A stretch of DNA of 64,000 nucleotides from Anaerococcus pacaensis 9403502 (GCA_000308255.3 HG326664.1:274844-338843), one strand, 5' to 3'; counted from the stretch's first letter, positions 51,102 to 59,558 are shown. Translations and numbers: made by a program. Notes: generated from the letters alone by a model not told the origin.

Positions 51102-51599
51102 TTAAAAATTCAAATGAATCTTATCTTGGATGAGCTCAGCTATTCTCTTAAATCCATCGACTTCCACATTAGTAAACCTGTTGGCATGCGGAGAATCTAA
51201 ATCTAGGACTCCATAACATTTGCCCTCGTGAAATAATGGGATGACCAATTCACTAACTGATGCACTATCACAAGCTATATGGCCAGGAAAATCGTGGACA
51301 TCATCTACTTTTACTATTTCCTCACGAGTAAAGCTAGCTGCACAAACTCCCTTATCAAGGCTTAGCCTAGTGCAGGCAGGAAGCCCTTGGAAGGGCCCAA
51401 GAACTAGCTCATCTTCTTTTAAGAAATAAAATCCAGCCCAGTTTAGGTCTTTGATACTGGCATATATAAATGCGCTTACATTGCCCATAAGCGCTAGTGG
51501 GTCAGATTCATCATCTATTTGTATTTTTATAAAATTTATCAGCTCATCCATACGAGCCTTATCAGTTAGGCCAGCAAGGCCCCTTAATTCAAAACTCAT
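51102..51599 (-). CDS. Free methionine-(R)-sulfoxide reductase (fRMsr, GAF domain)
   Basis: 165 aa GAF-domain enzyme that repairs free Met-R-sulfoxide. The family Cys residues are visible: GVCAASFTREEIVKV, and HIACDSASVSELVIPLF with the catalytic Cys; NWAGFYFLKEDELVLGPFQG is the typical N-terminal block. It overlaps the upstream membrane-anchored gene by 4 bases, in an operon with an ArsC/Spx-like protein. Confidence 0.92.
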   Translation of the reverse strand: MSFELRGLAGLTDKARMDELINFIKIQIDDESDPLALMGNVSAFIYASIKDLNWAGFYFLKEDELVLGPFQGLPACTRLSLDKGVCAASFTREEIVKVDDVHDFPGHIACDSASVSELVIPLFHEGKCYGVLDLDSPHANRFTNVEVDGFKRIAELIQDKIHLNF

Positions 51600-52222
51600 T
51601 CTTCCCTCAACTTTTCTACTTCCATATAATTTTGCTTAATCCACTTGATTAAGTCCTTGTTTTCTTTGATTTGATCCTCAATCGTCTCATCAAGGAATCT
51701 ATCAAAGGCCGCTTGCCCATAGGTGTCGACCATATACATCCTCATGTAATGAATCATTTGAAAATGATTGAGCTCTTCTGGATTTTCCACCACTTTCACA
51801 TCCATGATGTGTTGCTCGCTTGCCGCGCCATCGGTTGGATTAAAGCGAGTATTGATTACCTCTAGCTCACTGTCAAAGAGCCTTACCCTGATTGGATTGC
51901 CCTCTTTTTGCAAGGTGATAATGAGATTATCAGATATCTTTAGGTCTCTATCTGTTGGATAGGTATTTATAAGTCCTCTGATTTTTTCTGCTGTATCTGG
52001 ATTAAAGAAAAAGTCATTGATAGCTTCTTTGTCTTTTTTAACTAGAGTACGCAATTCTGTGTTAGATTGTTCCAAGGCCCTAATATTTTCAGATATCAGC
52101 TGCTCGCGTTCGACCTTTCTATTTGCTTTGTTAGATACTGGTATGAATCTTACCGAGTAATAAAGAATCAAAAGAACGGCGAGCATTATAAAATATTTGC
52201 CTAAGCCCTTTTTTTCTTTCAT
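51596..52222 (-). CDS. Membrane-anchored protein of unknown function
   Basis: 208 aa with one N-terminal membrane helix (FIMLAVLLILYYSVRFI) and a coiled-coil-prone charged region behind (NRKVEREQLISENIRALEQ). The rest is soluble with no recognised motif. It overlaps both neighbours by 4 bases, so it is part of the fRMsr/ArsC-like operon and may act in the same redox process; that is inference. Confidence 0.72.
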   Translation of the reverse strand: MKEKKGLGKYFIMLAVLLILYYSVRFIPVSNKANRKVEREQLISENIRALEQSNTELRTLVKKDKEAINDFFFNPDTAEKIRGLINTYPTDRDLKISDNLIITLQKEGNPIRVRLFDSELEVINTRFNPTDGAASEQHIMDVKVVENPEELNHFQMIHYMRMYMVDTYGQAAFDRFLDETIEDQIKENKDLIKWIKQNYMEVEKLREE

Positions 52223-52572
52223 GATAGGCTTTCTATATATTTTTTCACATCAGGACCGACATATATTTCTCCATCATCTGTGAAAAGTATAGGTCTTTTC
52301 ACAAGCATACCATCGGTTGCTAGTAAATCATAAGCTTCCTTATCAGACATTTCTGGTAATTTATCCTTGATGTTGTTTTCCCTATAAATTTTACCAGAAG
52401 TATTGAAAAATCTTTTTATAGGAAGCCCACTTTGCTCATGCCAAGCTTTTATTTCAGAAGCTGTTGGGTTTTCTTCTTTGATATCTCTATATTCATAATC
52501 TATGCCTAGGTCTGCTAAGGACTTTTCCACACCCTTACATGTACTACATTTCTTATAACAAATTAATTTCAT
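52219..52572 (-). CDS. ArsC/Spx family thioredoxin-fold protein
   Basis: 117 aa. YKKCSTCKGVEKSLADLGIDY has the CxxC motif (C10, C13) and EYRDIKEENPTASEIKAWHEQSG is the ArsC/YffB-type insert; LVKRPILF contains the cis-Pro region. YffB/arsenate-reductase-like rather than Spx, since the N-terminus keeps CSTC with Lys. It may be a glutaredoxin-like reductase; true arsenate reduction is not proven. First gene of its operon with SD AGAAAGC upstream. Confidence 0.82.
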   Translation of the reverse strand: MKLICYKKCSTCKGVEKSLADLGIDYEYRDIKEENPTASEIKAWHEQSGLPIKRFFNTSGKIYRENNIKDKLPEMSDKEAYDLLATDGMLVKRPILFTDDGEIYVGPDVKKYIESLS

Positions 52573-52589
52573 TGCTTTCTCCTTTCACA

Positions 52590-52629
52590 TAAAAAAGATA
52601 AGTATATGATTATCATACCCTTATCTTTA
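52590..52629 (-). terminator. Terminator of the sugar ABC/DUF503 operon
   Basis: AAAGATAAG pairs with CTTATCTTT, extended inward by ATATGAT/ATCATA, with T on the minus strand after the stem. Confidence 0.85.
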
Positions 52630-52911
52630 CTAGATGCGTTCTAAGCTGTATTCACTTATGACTACCGGATAGGAATTACCTATGCGGTCTAAGAGTTTTT
52701 CTAGTATCCCCCTTGCTGTGTCATTGTCATTTGAAATAGTCACAAAACCCAGATGGGCGTAGTTTATGATGTCATTATCTGAAATTTCTGCTGCTGATAT
52801 CTTTATATTATTTCTCGCATAGTCAATGATTGACTTAACGACCTTTCTCTTATCCTTTAGCGAATAAGCATCATTTATGCGGATTTCTACTTCGAGTAAA
52901 TATATAAACAT
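52630..52911 (-). CDS. DUF503 family protein
   Basis: 93 aa. YLLEVEIRINDAYSLKDKRKVVKSIIDYARN is read across two pieces: LEVEIRINDAYSLKDKR and VVKSIIDYARNN, the DUF503 signature; AAEISDNDIINYAHLGFVTIS completes it. Related to a small ferredoxin-like fold often near rbfA. Here it is at the end of the sugar ABC operon, sharing one base with the YesL gene. Confidence 0.87.
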   Translation of the reverse strand: MFIYLLEVEIRINDAYSLKDKRKVVKSIIDYARNNIKISAAEISDNDIINYAHLGFVTISNDNDTARGILEKLLDRIGNSYPVVISEYSLERI

Positions 52912-53543
52912 CAGTCAATCTCCTCACGTTTTTTGATAATCTTCTCCACAGAATGATAGGAAAACCAGGCAAAGGGCGCGGCAAGGATTGGTGCGAAAAA
53001 GAACATCGGAAGGATAAGCCATTGAGCAAATAAGTATTCAATCAAAAATAGGCTTAGTATAATTGATATTAGCTCAAAGGGTGATGCCATAGCTATTAGT
53101 AGGGCCTGACTAAAATAGTCCTTATATTCTAAGTCAAACCTTAAAATAGTAATCGGCAGGTGGCTTAGTAGAACTAGCATAGCAGCAATGATAATCGTAA
53201 GCATTATTGAAAGCAATCCGTTATTTATCACTGACTGATTGTACCTATATTCCCAAATCAAAAGTACAAATAAAAGCACAGCTGGCAGACCCACTTTATT
53301 TGCAATTTCAAAATTCTCATGATAAGTCTTTTTGAAATCGTATTTCATTTCATCAGGGCTTGTCTCATACATCTTTGCTATAAGGCATTTTATCACCGCT
53401 AAAAAAGCAGGGAAGATACCTAGTAAGATAGCTCCCCTCAGTGTATAGAGGATAAAATAGATTTGTAAAATCAACATATCCCCTATAAAATTTCCAAATT
53501 TGATTAGTCTAGATTGAATTTTCACTCTTCTAATGCTTTCCAC
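52911..53543 (-). CDS. YesL-like DUF624 membrane protein
   Basis: 210 aa, about five membrane segments (LQIYFILYTLRGAILLGIFP, VGLPAVLLFVLLIWEY, LSIMLTIIIAAMLVLLSHLP). The start of DUF624 (GNFIGDMLILQIYF, FPAFLAV) is clear. YesL proteins accompany CUT1 sugar transporters of the YtcQ/LplA type, as here. It overlaps the binding-protein gene by 22 bases. Confidence 0.85.
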   Translation of the reverse strand: MESIRRVKIQSRLIKFGNFIGDMLILQIYFILYTLRGAILLGIFPAFLAVIKCLIAKMYETSPDEMKYDFKKTYHENFEIANKVGLPAVLLFVLLIWEYRYNQSVINNGLLSIMLTIIIAAMLVLLSHLPITILRFDLEYKDYFSQALLIAMASPFELISIILSLFLIEYLFAQWLILPMFFFAPILAAPFAWFSYHSVEKIIKKREEID

Positions 53544-55162
53544 CTGTCATATGATGCTTGATAGATTTCTATTAGTCTTTCGGCACCGATTTTATTCATA
53601 GTGTCTAGGTACTCTTGCCATGTTTCATCATTGATAGGTTTTGCCCCATTTATAAATTGGGCTTCGTTTTCTTTCATAAATGTTTCAAGCTCGACAGTGA
53701 TAGCAGATACTTCCTCTTGCTGTTCTGTAGTCAGATAGGTTAGTGGGAAGATAAGCTCACCGTGGTCTAGGATTTTTTCCTTGGTTTCTTTTTCTATGAA
53801 ATCATTGAATGGATTGTCTGTTTCCCCGCCAATTGGAGGTAGTGGCACAGAATAAGCTGGCACTGTAATCCCGTAGGCTGGAGTCACATAGCCACGGTAC
53901 TTGTCTGTATCATCGCTAGCAAGGGCTGCTTCAGAATATTCTTTTACTGTCTTATCATCATTCCATACCCAGAATGATCCTTCTGGTCCGTAGTATAGAT
54001 AATCAAAACCTTCCTCTGTATAGAAAGTATCTATCCAGCGAAGGGCTGCTTCTACAGATGGGTTTTTCGCTGATACAGCAAATGAACCACGTTTGATACC
54101 TGGTCCTATTGGCATGACTGGAGTGTCTTGGTATTCGCTAGTGAGTGGCCCATACATTGGGTCTTTAATTGCTTCAGCTTCATCACGACCTGTGATAAAG
54201 TAGCTAAACCATTCTTGGAAAACACCGACCTTGTTTTCTTGGCCTTTGGCTTGGAGCTGTTCTTTAGATTGAGAGAAGATTTCTTGATCGATGAGGCCTT
54301 CGCTATACAACTTGTTCATAAATTCAAGATATCCGCGGAAGCCTGGGTCTGTAAATGAATAGTAAACCTTATCTGTATCAAAATCTACATTCACTCCCCA
54401 GCCCTTAATACCAAAAGCTGGCATAAACCAGTGGCGGATGCCACCAAAGTTTACATCAGATATAGGAATCTCATCAGCTTCTCCATTGCCATTTGGATCT
54501 TCATCGCGGAAACGAACCATGAGATCATAAAATTCATCGGTTGTAGTTGGCACTTCATCTACACCTAGTGCTTCCATCCATGCACCATTGTACCAAACTG
54601 GCCCCATAATCCATTGGCTAGTTGGGCCAACTGTGATATGTGGAAGGGCATAGATATGACCATCGACTGTAGTGATTGATTGGCGGATTTCTGGATTTTC
54701 TTCCATGAGTTTGTTAAAGTTTGGTGCGTATTCTGGAATCAAATCTTCTAAAGGTGCGAGGAAGCCTTGACTACCATAATCTACTTCTGCTGCTGCATTT
54801 AGGGTATTTGGCCCACCAGCGTAGATGATATCTGGGATATCTTGGCTGGCAAAAGCTAGGTTTAGTTTAGTTTTAAATTCTGATTGTGGTGGTGTAGTGA
54901 TATCCAGATGGATATTGGTTTTTTCTTCATAATCTTTGATGAAATCCATATCCTCCCATTCATTGATGCCAAGGCCTGGCGCCATGAGAGTCATAGTGAT
55001 TTTTTCATCAACTATTGGATAGCCTTCCTTGTTTACAGAGGCTGTACTTTCTGTGCTTGAGGTTTCAGTAGTGGTAGCTGCATCATTATTAGCTGCATTG
55101 TTGGATCCACATGCACTTAGAGCAAGCACTAGAGCTCCTGTTAGTAAAATATTTTTCTTCAT
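53522..55162 (-). CDS. Extracellular sugar-binding lipoprotein (LplA/YtcQ-like)
   Basis: 546 aa. Lipoprotein signal with LALSAC. Large binding protein fold of the YtcQ/LplA class: MTLMAPGLGINEWEDMDFIKDYEEKTNI-like start (LMAPGLGINEWEDM), then YALPHITVGPTSQW and IDTFYTEEGFDYLYYGPEGSFW. Delivers an oligosaccharide to the permeases. Length fits the class. It precedes the small membrane gene and permeases in the reverse order of translation: transcription runs ATPase, permeases, small protein, binding protein, YesL, DUF503. Confidence 0.9.
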   Translation of the reverse strand: MKKNILLTGALVLALSACGSNNAANNDAATTTETSSTESTASVNKEGYPIVDEKITMTLMAPGLGINEWEDMDFIKDYEEKTNIHLDITTPPQSEFKTKLNLAFASQDIPDIIYAGGPNTLNAAAEVDYGSQGFLAPLEDLIPEYAPNFNKLMEENPEIRQSITTVDGHIYALPHITVGPTSQWIMGPVWYNGAWMEALGVDEVPTTTDEFYDLMVRFRDEDPNGNGEADEIPISDVNFGGIRHWFMPAFGIKGWGVNVDFDTDKVYYSFTDPGFRGYLEFMNKLYSEGLIDQEIFSQSKEQLQAKGQENKVGVFQEWFSYFITGRDEAEAIKDPMYGPLTSEYQDTPVMPIGPGIKRGSFAVSAKNPSVEAALRWIDTFYTEEGFDYLYYGPEGSFWVWNDDKTVKEYSEAALASDDTDKYRGYVTPAYGITVPAYSVPLPPIGGETDNPFNDFIEKETKEKILDHGELIFPLTYLTTEQQEEVSAITVELETFMKENEAQFINGAKPINDETWQEYLDTMNKIGAERLIEIYQASYDRWKALEE

Positions 55163-55172
55163 TTTTTCTCCT

Positions 55173-55433
55173 TTATCTTATCCAAATCTGATATACGATT
55201 GACGTATAGATATAATAAATTGGGATAATCGCTACATTTGCTATCATCCAGCCCATCTCTTCTTCCTGCATGGCCCTATAGGCGCCATAGATTCCAAGAA
55301 GCGGGCAAAATAGGATACCCACAAAGGGCTCGGCCTGATAGCCTAGAACAAAAATGGATGGCAGGGCATAAAGCAAGATGAAACTCACTAGCCCAATAAT
55401 AACCGTCCATTTATAATCGCTAAAATTTTTCAT
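55173..55433 (-). CDS. Small membrane protein in the sugar ABC operon
   Basis: 86 aa with about three hydrophobic segments (WTVIIGLVSFILLYALPSIFV, GILFCPLLGIYGAYRAM, IANVAIIPIYYIYTSIVY). One base separates it from the permease stop and 10 bases from the next gene. No family recognised. An accessory membrane component is likely from position only. Confidence 0.7.
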   Translation of the reverse strand: MKNFSDYKWTVIIGLVSFILLYALPSIFVLGYQAEPFVGILFCPLLGIYGAYRAMQEEEMGWMIANVAIIPIYYIYTSIVYQIWIR

Positions 55434-55434
55434 A

Positions 55435-56349
55435 CTAGCCCTTCACAGACCCTATCATGACTCCCTTTACAAAATACTTTTGAAGGAAAGGATAGATGAT
55501 AATAATTGGTAGAGTTGATACAATCATAACCCCGTATTTGATGACCTGGGCTAATTGCTGTTGGCTGTATAAGAATTGTGCCATTTCTCCAGACATGGAC
55601 ATATTTGGATTGGAACTCATGTCTTGGATGACTAGGATCTCACGAAGGATCATTTGCAGTGGATACTTGGCCCTGTCATCGATATAGAGTAGGGCTCCAA
55701 AATATTGATTCCAATGACCAATCCCGTAGAAAAGCGCCATAACTGCTATAATTGGCTTTGAAAGTGGGATGACTATCTCAAAGAATATCCTAAGATAGCT
55801 TGCTCCATCGATTACAGCTGATTCTATGAGTTCCTCTGGAATATTTGACTGGAAGTAGGTACGGACTACGATTAGATTATAAACCGATACCGCCCCAGGT
55901 AAGATTAGCGCCCACATGGTGTTCTTTAGTCCCAAACCTGTGATTAGCAAATAGCTTGGAATAAGCCCGCCTGATATAAACATAGTCACAAGTATGAGCT
56001 TTAATATCCCATTTCTCCCCGGAAGTTCTGGGCGGGATAAGGCGTAGCCTGCTGGTATGGTAAAGACTAGGTTTACAATAGTTCCTACAATAGTGTATAT
56101 AATCGTATTTTTGTAGCCAGTCCATATGTCTTTATTTCTAAAAATTATCTTGTAGCCCTCAAAGGTGATATCCTTTGGTAATAGCTTCATCTGCCCGCTA
56201 TTTACAGCAAGTGGTGATGATATAGATGCCGATACGATATAGATCAGTGGATATAGGACTACGATTAGTACGAGTATTACTATAAGATGAACCACAAAAT
56301 CAAAGATCTTGTCATTGGTTCCTCTGTGCATTTTATTCATCTTTTGCAT
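55435..56349 (-). CDS. Sugar ABC transporter permease (LplC/YtcP-like)
   Basis: 304 aa, six membrane helices. The EAA loop that contacts the ATPase is IPEELIESAVIDGASYLRIFFEIVIPLSKPII, seen as ELIESAVIDGASYLRIF. AGYALSRPELPGRNGILKL is typical of the LplC side. It lies 9 bases after LplB. Confidence 0.93.
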   Translation of the reverse strand: MQKMNKMHRGTNDKIFDFVVHLIVILVLIVVLYPLIYIVSASISSPLAVNSGQMKLLPKDITFEGYKIIFRNKDIWTGYKNTIIYTIVGTIVNLVFTIPAGYALSRPELPGRNGILKLILVTMFISGGLIPSYLLITGLGLKNTMWALILPGAVSVYNLIVVRTYFQSNIPEELIESAVIDGASYLRIFFEIVIPLSKPIIAVMALFYGIGHWNQYFGALLYIDDRAKYPLQMILREILVIQDMSSNPNMSMSGEMAQFLYSQQQLAQVIKYGVMIVSTLPIIIIYPFLQKYFVKGVMIGSVKG

Positions 56350-56358
56350 ATCTACCTC

Positions 56359-57321
56359 CTACCATAGTCCAACTTTTGTAATGCGGCGGGTAATCTTATT
56401 TACAGTTAAAAGTAAAACTGCATTTATCACTGCATTAAATAGGCCAACAGCCGCTGCGTATGAATAATTGGCATCGATTAGACCCTGCTGGTAGGTGAAG
56501 GTCGAGATTACATTTGATGAGGCAATATTGAGTGGATTTTGCATGAGGAGGATTTTTTCATAACCCATACTCATGATTGACCCAAAATTTAAAATCAACA
56601 GTATCAGCATGGTTGGGATGAGGCTAGGTAGGTTAATATAAAGTAGCCTTTGAAAACGGCTGGCCCCATCTATGGCTGCTGCCTCGTGGAGTTCTGGATT
56701 GACTCCGGCAAGGGCTGACATGTATATAATGGTATTCCAACCCATCGATTGCCATACGCCTGATAGTACATAGATAGTCTTAAACCAACGAGGATCTTCT
56801 AAGAACGCCTTGCGGTCAAGACCCATAGCAGCTCGCAAGTGGTTGATAATCCCAGTCGAAGGTGATAAGAAAGCTACCAGCATTCCCACTATAACTACAG
56901 TCGAGATAAAGTGTGGGGCATAGGTTGCTGTTTGGGCAAAGCGCTTAAAAAATCCATTTTTTAGTTCATTAAAGGTAAGTGCTAGGATTATCGGCATTGG
57001 AAAACCAACTGCCAAGTCATATAAACTAATCCCAAGTGTATTTTTTATCAGTGTCCCAAAATAATATGAATCGAAAAACTTCTTAAAGTGAGTAAATCCT
57101 ACCCAAGGACTACCTGTGATTCCAAGAGCTGGCATATATTTTTTAAAGGCAATCTGCACTCCATACATTGGCCCATAGTGGAAGATAATAAAATATATAA
57201 CTGCCGGGAGGACCATGAGATAAAGATGCCAGTAGCGCTTAAAATTAAACTTAATTCGTTCAGTGAAACTTAAATCAGACACCTTAGCTGGGAGGTTTGT
57301 TTTATCTTTTTTCATATCCAC
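56359..57321 (-). CDS. Sugar ABC transporter permease (LplB/YteP-like)
   Basis: 320 aa, six membrane helices. HYGPMYGVQIAFKKY after the first helix is the LplB/YteP signature and ELHEAAAIDGASRFQRLLYINLP is the EAA loop. It ends 9 bases before the LplC start and begins 3 bases after the ATPase stop. Confidence 0.93.
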   Translation of the reverse strand: MDMKKDKTNLPAKVSDLSFTERIKFNFKRYWHLYLMVLPAVIYFIIFHYGPMYGVQIAFKKYMPALGITGSPWVGFTHFKKFFDSYYFGTLIKNTLGISLYDLAVGFPMPIILALTFNELKNGFFKRFAQTATYAPHFISTVVIVGMLVAFLSPSTGIINHLRAAMGLDRKAFLEDPRWFKTIYVLSGVWQSMGWNTIIYMSALAGVNPELHEAAAIDGASRFQRLLYINLPSLIPTMLILLILNFGSIMSMGYEKILLMQNPLNIASSNVISTFTYQQGLIDANYSYAAAVGLFNAVINAVLLLTVNKITRRITKVGLW

Positions 57322-57324
57322 CTC

Positions 57325-58440
57325 CTAGAAATAGTCGATTTCTATATTTTCGAGAATATTAAGCGCAGTTTCTTTATCAAATAGATTGATCCTATCAAGA
57401 TCAAAATCAAGGCCAATTTCTTCACTCACTCTCACATCGCGCGGCGGATTAAATCTCGCCACAGACTCGTTATTTGAAAATGGAGTCACAAAATAGACAT
57501 AGGTATCAGATCCTAGTTGCTCGACCTTATCCGCCACGACTTTTATATTTGCATTGGCATCTGCATAGGAAATATTTTCACTTCGTAGGCCCACTACCAC
57601 ATCGATATCTTGATGAGTCTTTAACCTATCATAGATACTAGCAGGTAGCCTCACATCAGTATCCCCCAGCCTGATACTTGCTTCATTATTGGCAATAGTA
57701 AGATGCGAATCAAAGAAATTCATCTGAGGCGAACCGATAAAGGCTGCGACAAATAGATTTATCGGATTGTGGTAGAGATTGCCAGGTGTATCAAATTGCT
57801 CGACAATCCCTGCATTCATTACTGCTATCCTATCTCCCATAGTCATAGCCTCAGTTTGGTCGTGGGTGACATATATAAAGGTGGTTTGTAGCTTCCTATG
57901 TAGGGCGACGATTTCTGCTCTCATCGACACGCGCAGCTTGGCATCGAGATTTGATAGGGGCTCGTCAAATAAAAATACCTGCGGCTCGCGCACCATAGCT
58001 CGACCCAGCGCCACTCTCTGCCTTTGGCCACCTGATAGGGTACCTGGGCGTTTATTAAGTACTGACTCAAGCTCAAGTATCTTTGCCACCTCATCGACCT
58101 TCTTATAGCGGTCTTCTTTCTTTACCCCCGCCACCTTTAAGGCAAAGGCAATATTATCACGCACAGTCAGATGCGGATAGAGAGCATAAGATTGGAAAAC
58201 CATAGCTATATCGCGGTCTTTCGGTTCCACAAGATTTACCAGAGTCTCGCCTATATAAAGCTTCCCATCAGATATTTCCTCAAGGCCTGCTATCATACGA
58301 AGGGTGGTAGACTTGCCACAACCAGATGGCCCTACCAAAACAATGAATTCTTTGTCATCTATAGTAAGGTTTACACTATCCACGGCCTTAAAGCCATTGG
58401 GATAAACCTTGGATACATTATCTAAAATAACTTTTGACAA
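57325..58440 (-). CDS. MsmX/UgpC-type ABC ATPase
   Basis: 371 aa. Walker A GPSGCGKST, Q-loop FQSYALYPHLTVRDN, signature LSGGQRQRVALGRAMVREP, Walker B VFLFDEPLSNLDAKLR, H-loop IYVTHDQTEAMTMGD, then the C-terminal OB/TOBE regulatory domain. Start codon is TTG at 58440 with GGAGGTGG at good distance. In many Firmicutes one MsmX serves several YtcP-type transporters; here the operon carries its own copy. Confidence 0.95.
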   Translation of the reverse strand: MSKVILDNVSKVYPNGFKAVDSVNLTIDDKEFIVLVGPSGCGKSTTLRMIAGLEEISDGKLYIGETLVNLVEPKDRDIAMVFQSYALYPHLTVRDNIAFALKVAGVKKEDRYKKVDEVAKILELESVLNKRPGTLSGGQRQRVALGRAMVREPQVFLFDEPLSNLDAKLRVSMRAEIVALHRKLQTTFIYVTHDQTEAMTMGDRIAVMNAGIVEQFDTPGNLYHNPINLFVAAFIGSPQMNFFDSHLTIANNEASIRLGDTDVRLPASIYDRLKTHQDIDVVVGLRSENISYADANANIKVVADKVEQLGSDTYVYFVTPFSNNESVARFNPPRDVRVSEEIGLDFDLDRINLFDKETALNILENIEIDYF

Positions 58441-58463
58441 ATATCCACCTCCTTTTTTTCATT

Positions 58464-58500
58464 AAAAAACCCCCAAGACCTAATATAGAAGTTCTCAGGG
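58464..58500 (-). promoter_or_regulatory. Terminator-like hairpin in the leader of the sugar ABC operon
   Basis: Minus-strand hairpin: CCC..AGA.CT on one side, AG.TCT..GGG on the other, followed by six T, lying between the operon's promoter and its first SD. A terminator in a 5' leader implies attenuation (protein or ligand controlled). I do not recognise the anti-terminator. Confidence 0.5.
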
Positions 58501-58535
58501 TATGAAACACATATTAATCTTACAAATTTATTAAC

Positions 58536-58558
58536 TTGTTATATATATTATATAACAA
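58536..58558 (-). promoter_or_regulatory. Promoter -10 box inside a 10-bp perfect inverted repeat (operator candidate)
   Basis: TTGTTATATA, three bases, TATATAACAA (58536-58558). The minus-strand TATAAT (58547-58552), about 108 bases before the ATPase start, lies within it. Weak -35 (TTTGCT, spacing 19). A repressor bound here would block transcription of the ABC operon. No regulator is encoded next to it. Confidence 0.5.
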
Positions 58559-58599
58559 ACGAAAGAATTTAAGCAAACATTTACATAAATTTTACAAAA

Positions 58600-58649
58600 A
58601 AAAGAGAAAAACCAGCCCAAGCTCCTTGACAAGCCCCCGGGCTGGTTTT
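58600..58649 (-). terminator. Terminator upstream of the sugar ABC operon
   Basis: CCAGCCC and GGGCTGG pair across 20 bases, followed on the minus strand by TTTTTCTCTTT. It ends any transcript entering from the HTH/peptide unit. Confidence 0.8.
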
Positions 58650-58770
58650 GTATAATATAATATTTACAACATGTTTAGACCGTATTTCTTCATATTCAGG
58701 ATTATTTTAATTATGTGTCCAACTTATTTATCAACAACTAACTCATGTTTGTTTTGCTATCCTTCTTATA

Positions 58771-58806
58771 TAAAAATAAGAGTCAGGATTTAAATTCACC
58801 CTGACT
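58771..58806 (-). terminator. Terminator of the HTH/peptide micro-operon
   Basis: GAGTCAGG and CCTGACTC form a perfect 8-bp stem (loop 11 bases), then TTATTTTTA on the minus strand. Between here and 58650 I see nothing else of note. Confidence 0.8.
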
Positions 58807-58837
58807 CAATTTATATACAAGCTTCAATAAAGCCTAT

Positions 58838-59032
58838 TTATTCTCTATTTTCATGTCCGATAGAGAAAAATAAAATTGATATAGCTACTAATATTATTGA
58901 TAAAGGCAATGCCCTAGCAATTAATGCTTCTGGAATATAATTACCAAATATACATATTTTTACTAGATACATGGTGATTAATGCAAAAATTACTCCTAAA
59001 CACCATTTAAAAATATAAACTATATTTCTCAT
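58838..59032 (-). CDS. 64-aa membrane protein in the HTH/peptide micro-operon
   Basis: Two membrane helices (YIFKWCLGVIFALITMYLVKI and ALPLSIILVAISILFFSIG) with a short loop and a charged end (HENRE). It starts 8 bases after the 27-residue peptide. No family recognised. Small two-helix proteins beside tiny peptides can be immunity or export proteins, but nothing here proves that. Confidence 0.55.
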   Translation of the reverse strand: MRNIVYIFKWCLGVIFALITMYLVKICIFGNYIPEALIARALPLSIILVAISILFFSIGHENRE

Positions 59033-59040
59033 AGCAATAC

Positions 59041-59124
59041 CTAATAATCTTCAGTAGGAAATAACATTGTCGTTATTAACATCATTATCCCCAATACTTT
59101 AGCATACATATTCTTTTTTAACAT
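59041..59124 (-). CDS. 27-residue hydrophobic peptide
   Basis: ATG at 59124, stop TAG at 59041. Sequence MLKKNMYAKVLGIMMLITT then MLFPTEDY: a charged start, a hydrophobic stretch and an acidic end, like a tiny secreted or membrane peptide. The SD GAGGTAG is 5 to 7 bases upstream and has the same GTGAGGTAG word as the 20-residue peptide before it. Too short for usual gene finders. Confidence 0.45.
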   Translation of the reverse strand: MLKKNMYAKVLGIMMLITTMLFPTEDY

Positions 59125-59160
59125 TTTACCTACCTCACTCTCGAATTACATTTACGAATA

Positions 59161-59223
59161 TTAACAGCCTGATGTTAATGTATCTCCGTTTTTGTACCTC
59201 TGAGGATTCTTGTAATTGCTCAT
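59161..59223 (-). CDS. 20-residue peptide ending in Gly-Cys
   Basis: ATG at 59223, stop TAA at 59161, with GTGAGGTAG as SD. The peptide MSNYKNPQRYKNGDTLTSGC is hydrophilic and ends in a single Cys. It follows the regulator remnant by 36 bases. Either a small signalling or modified peptide, or a truncated gene; the good SD argues for translation. Confidence 0.4.
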   Translation of the reverse strand: MSNYKNPQRYKNGDTLTSGC

Positions 59224-59259
59224 AGCTCTACCTCACTTTTATATGTAACCGATAATATT

Positions 59260-59500
59260 TTATTGGCTATCAGACCAATTACACTTTGAACAGCTATACC
59301 TACCTGTGTCATCCAAATCAAATACTTGATACATACAAACGACTAAAGTATTAGCTATACTATTCGCAAGCTTTAAAGTAGGTACAGTTTTACCTCTCTT
59401 TTTTTTATTTATACTTATTCTTAATATTCCAACCTATTTCGCCCAACCTATGTTGATATAAACCTAAAGACTTTCTATATTTTTTAATTTTATTTTCCAA
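59260..59500 (-). pseudogene. Frameshifted XRE-type HTH regulator
   Basis: TTG at 59500 (AAAGGG upstream) opens MENKIKKYRKSLGL and LGEIGW, the first half of a Cro/CI-type HTH; the frame stops at TAA (59405). One frame over, RISINKKKRGKTVPTLKLAN continues with the second half of the HTH, then VFDLDDTG and a CSKCNW tail, ending TAA at 59260. So one indel near 59415 split an about 75-residue regulator. It precedes the two small peptides and shares their promoter. Confidence 0.7.
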
Positions 59501-59529
59501 ATTTACACCCTTTAATTTTGGTTAATTTA

Positions 59530-59558
59530 AGTTTACCATAGTGATTTTCAATTATCAA
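59530..59558 (-). promoter_or_regulatory. Promoter of the HTH/peptide micro-operon
   Basis: TTGATA (59553-59558), 17-base spacer, TAAACT (59530-59535) preceded by TGG (TG one base off an extended -10), 30 bases before the TTG start. Still looks functional although the regulator is broken. Confidence 0.55.

Noticed and set aside
59405..59500. Programmed frameshift in the HTH regulator (an A8 run lies nearby)
   Set aside because: The in-frame TAA comes before the A-run, so slippage on the run cannot bypass it; a simple indel explains the break.
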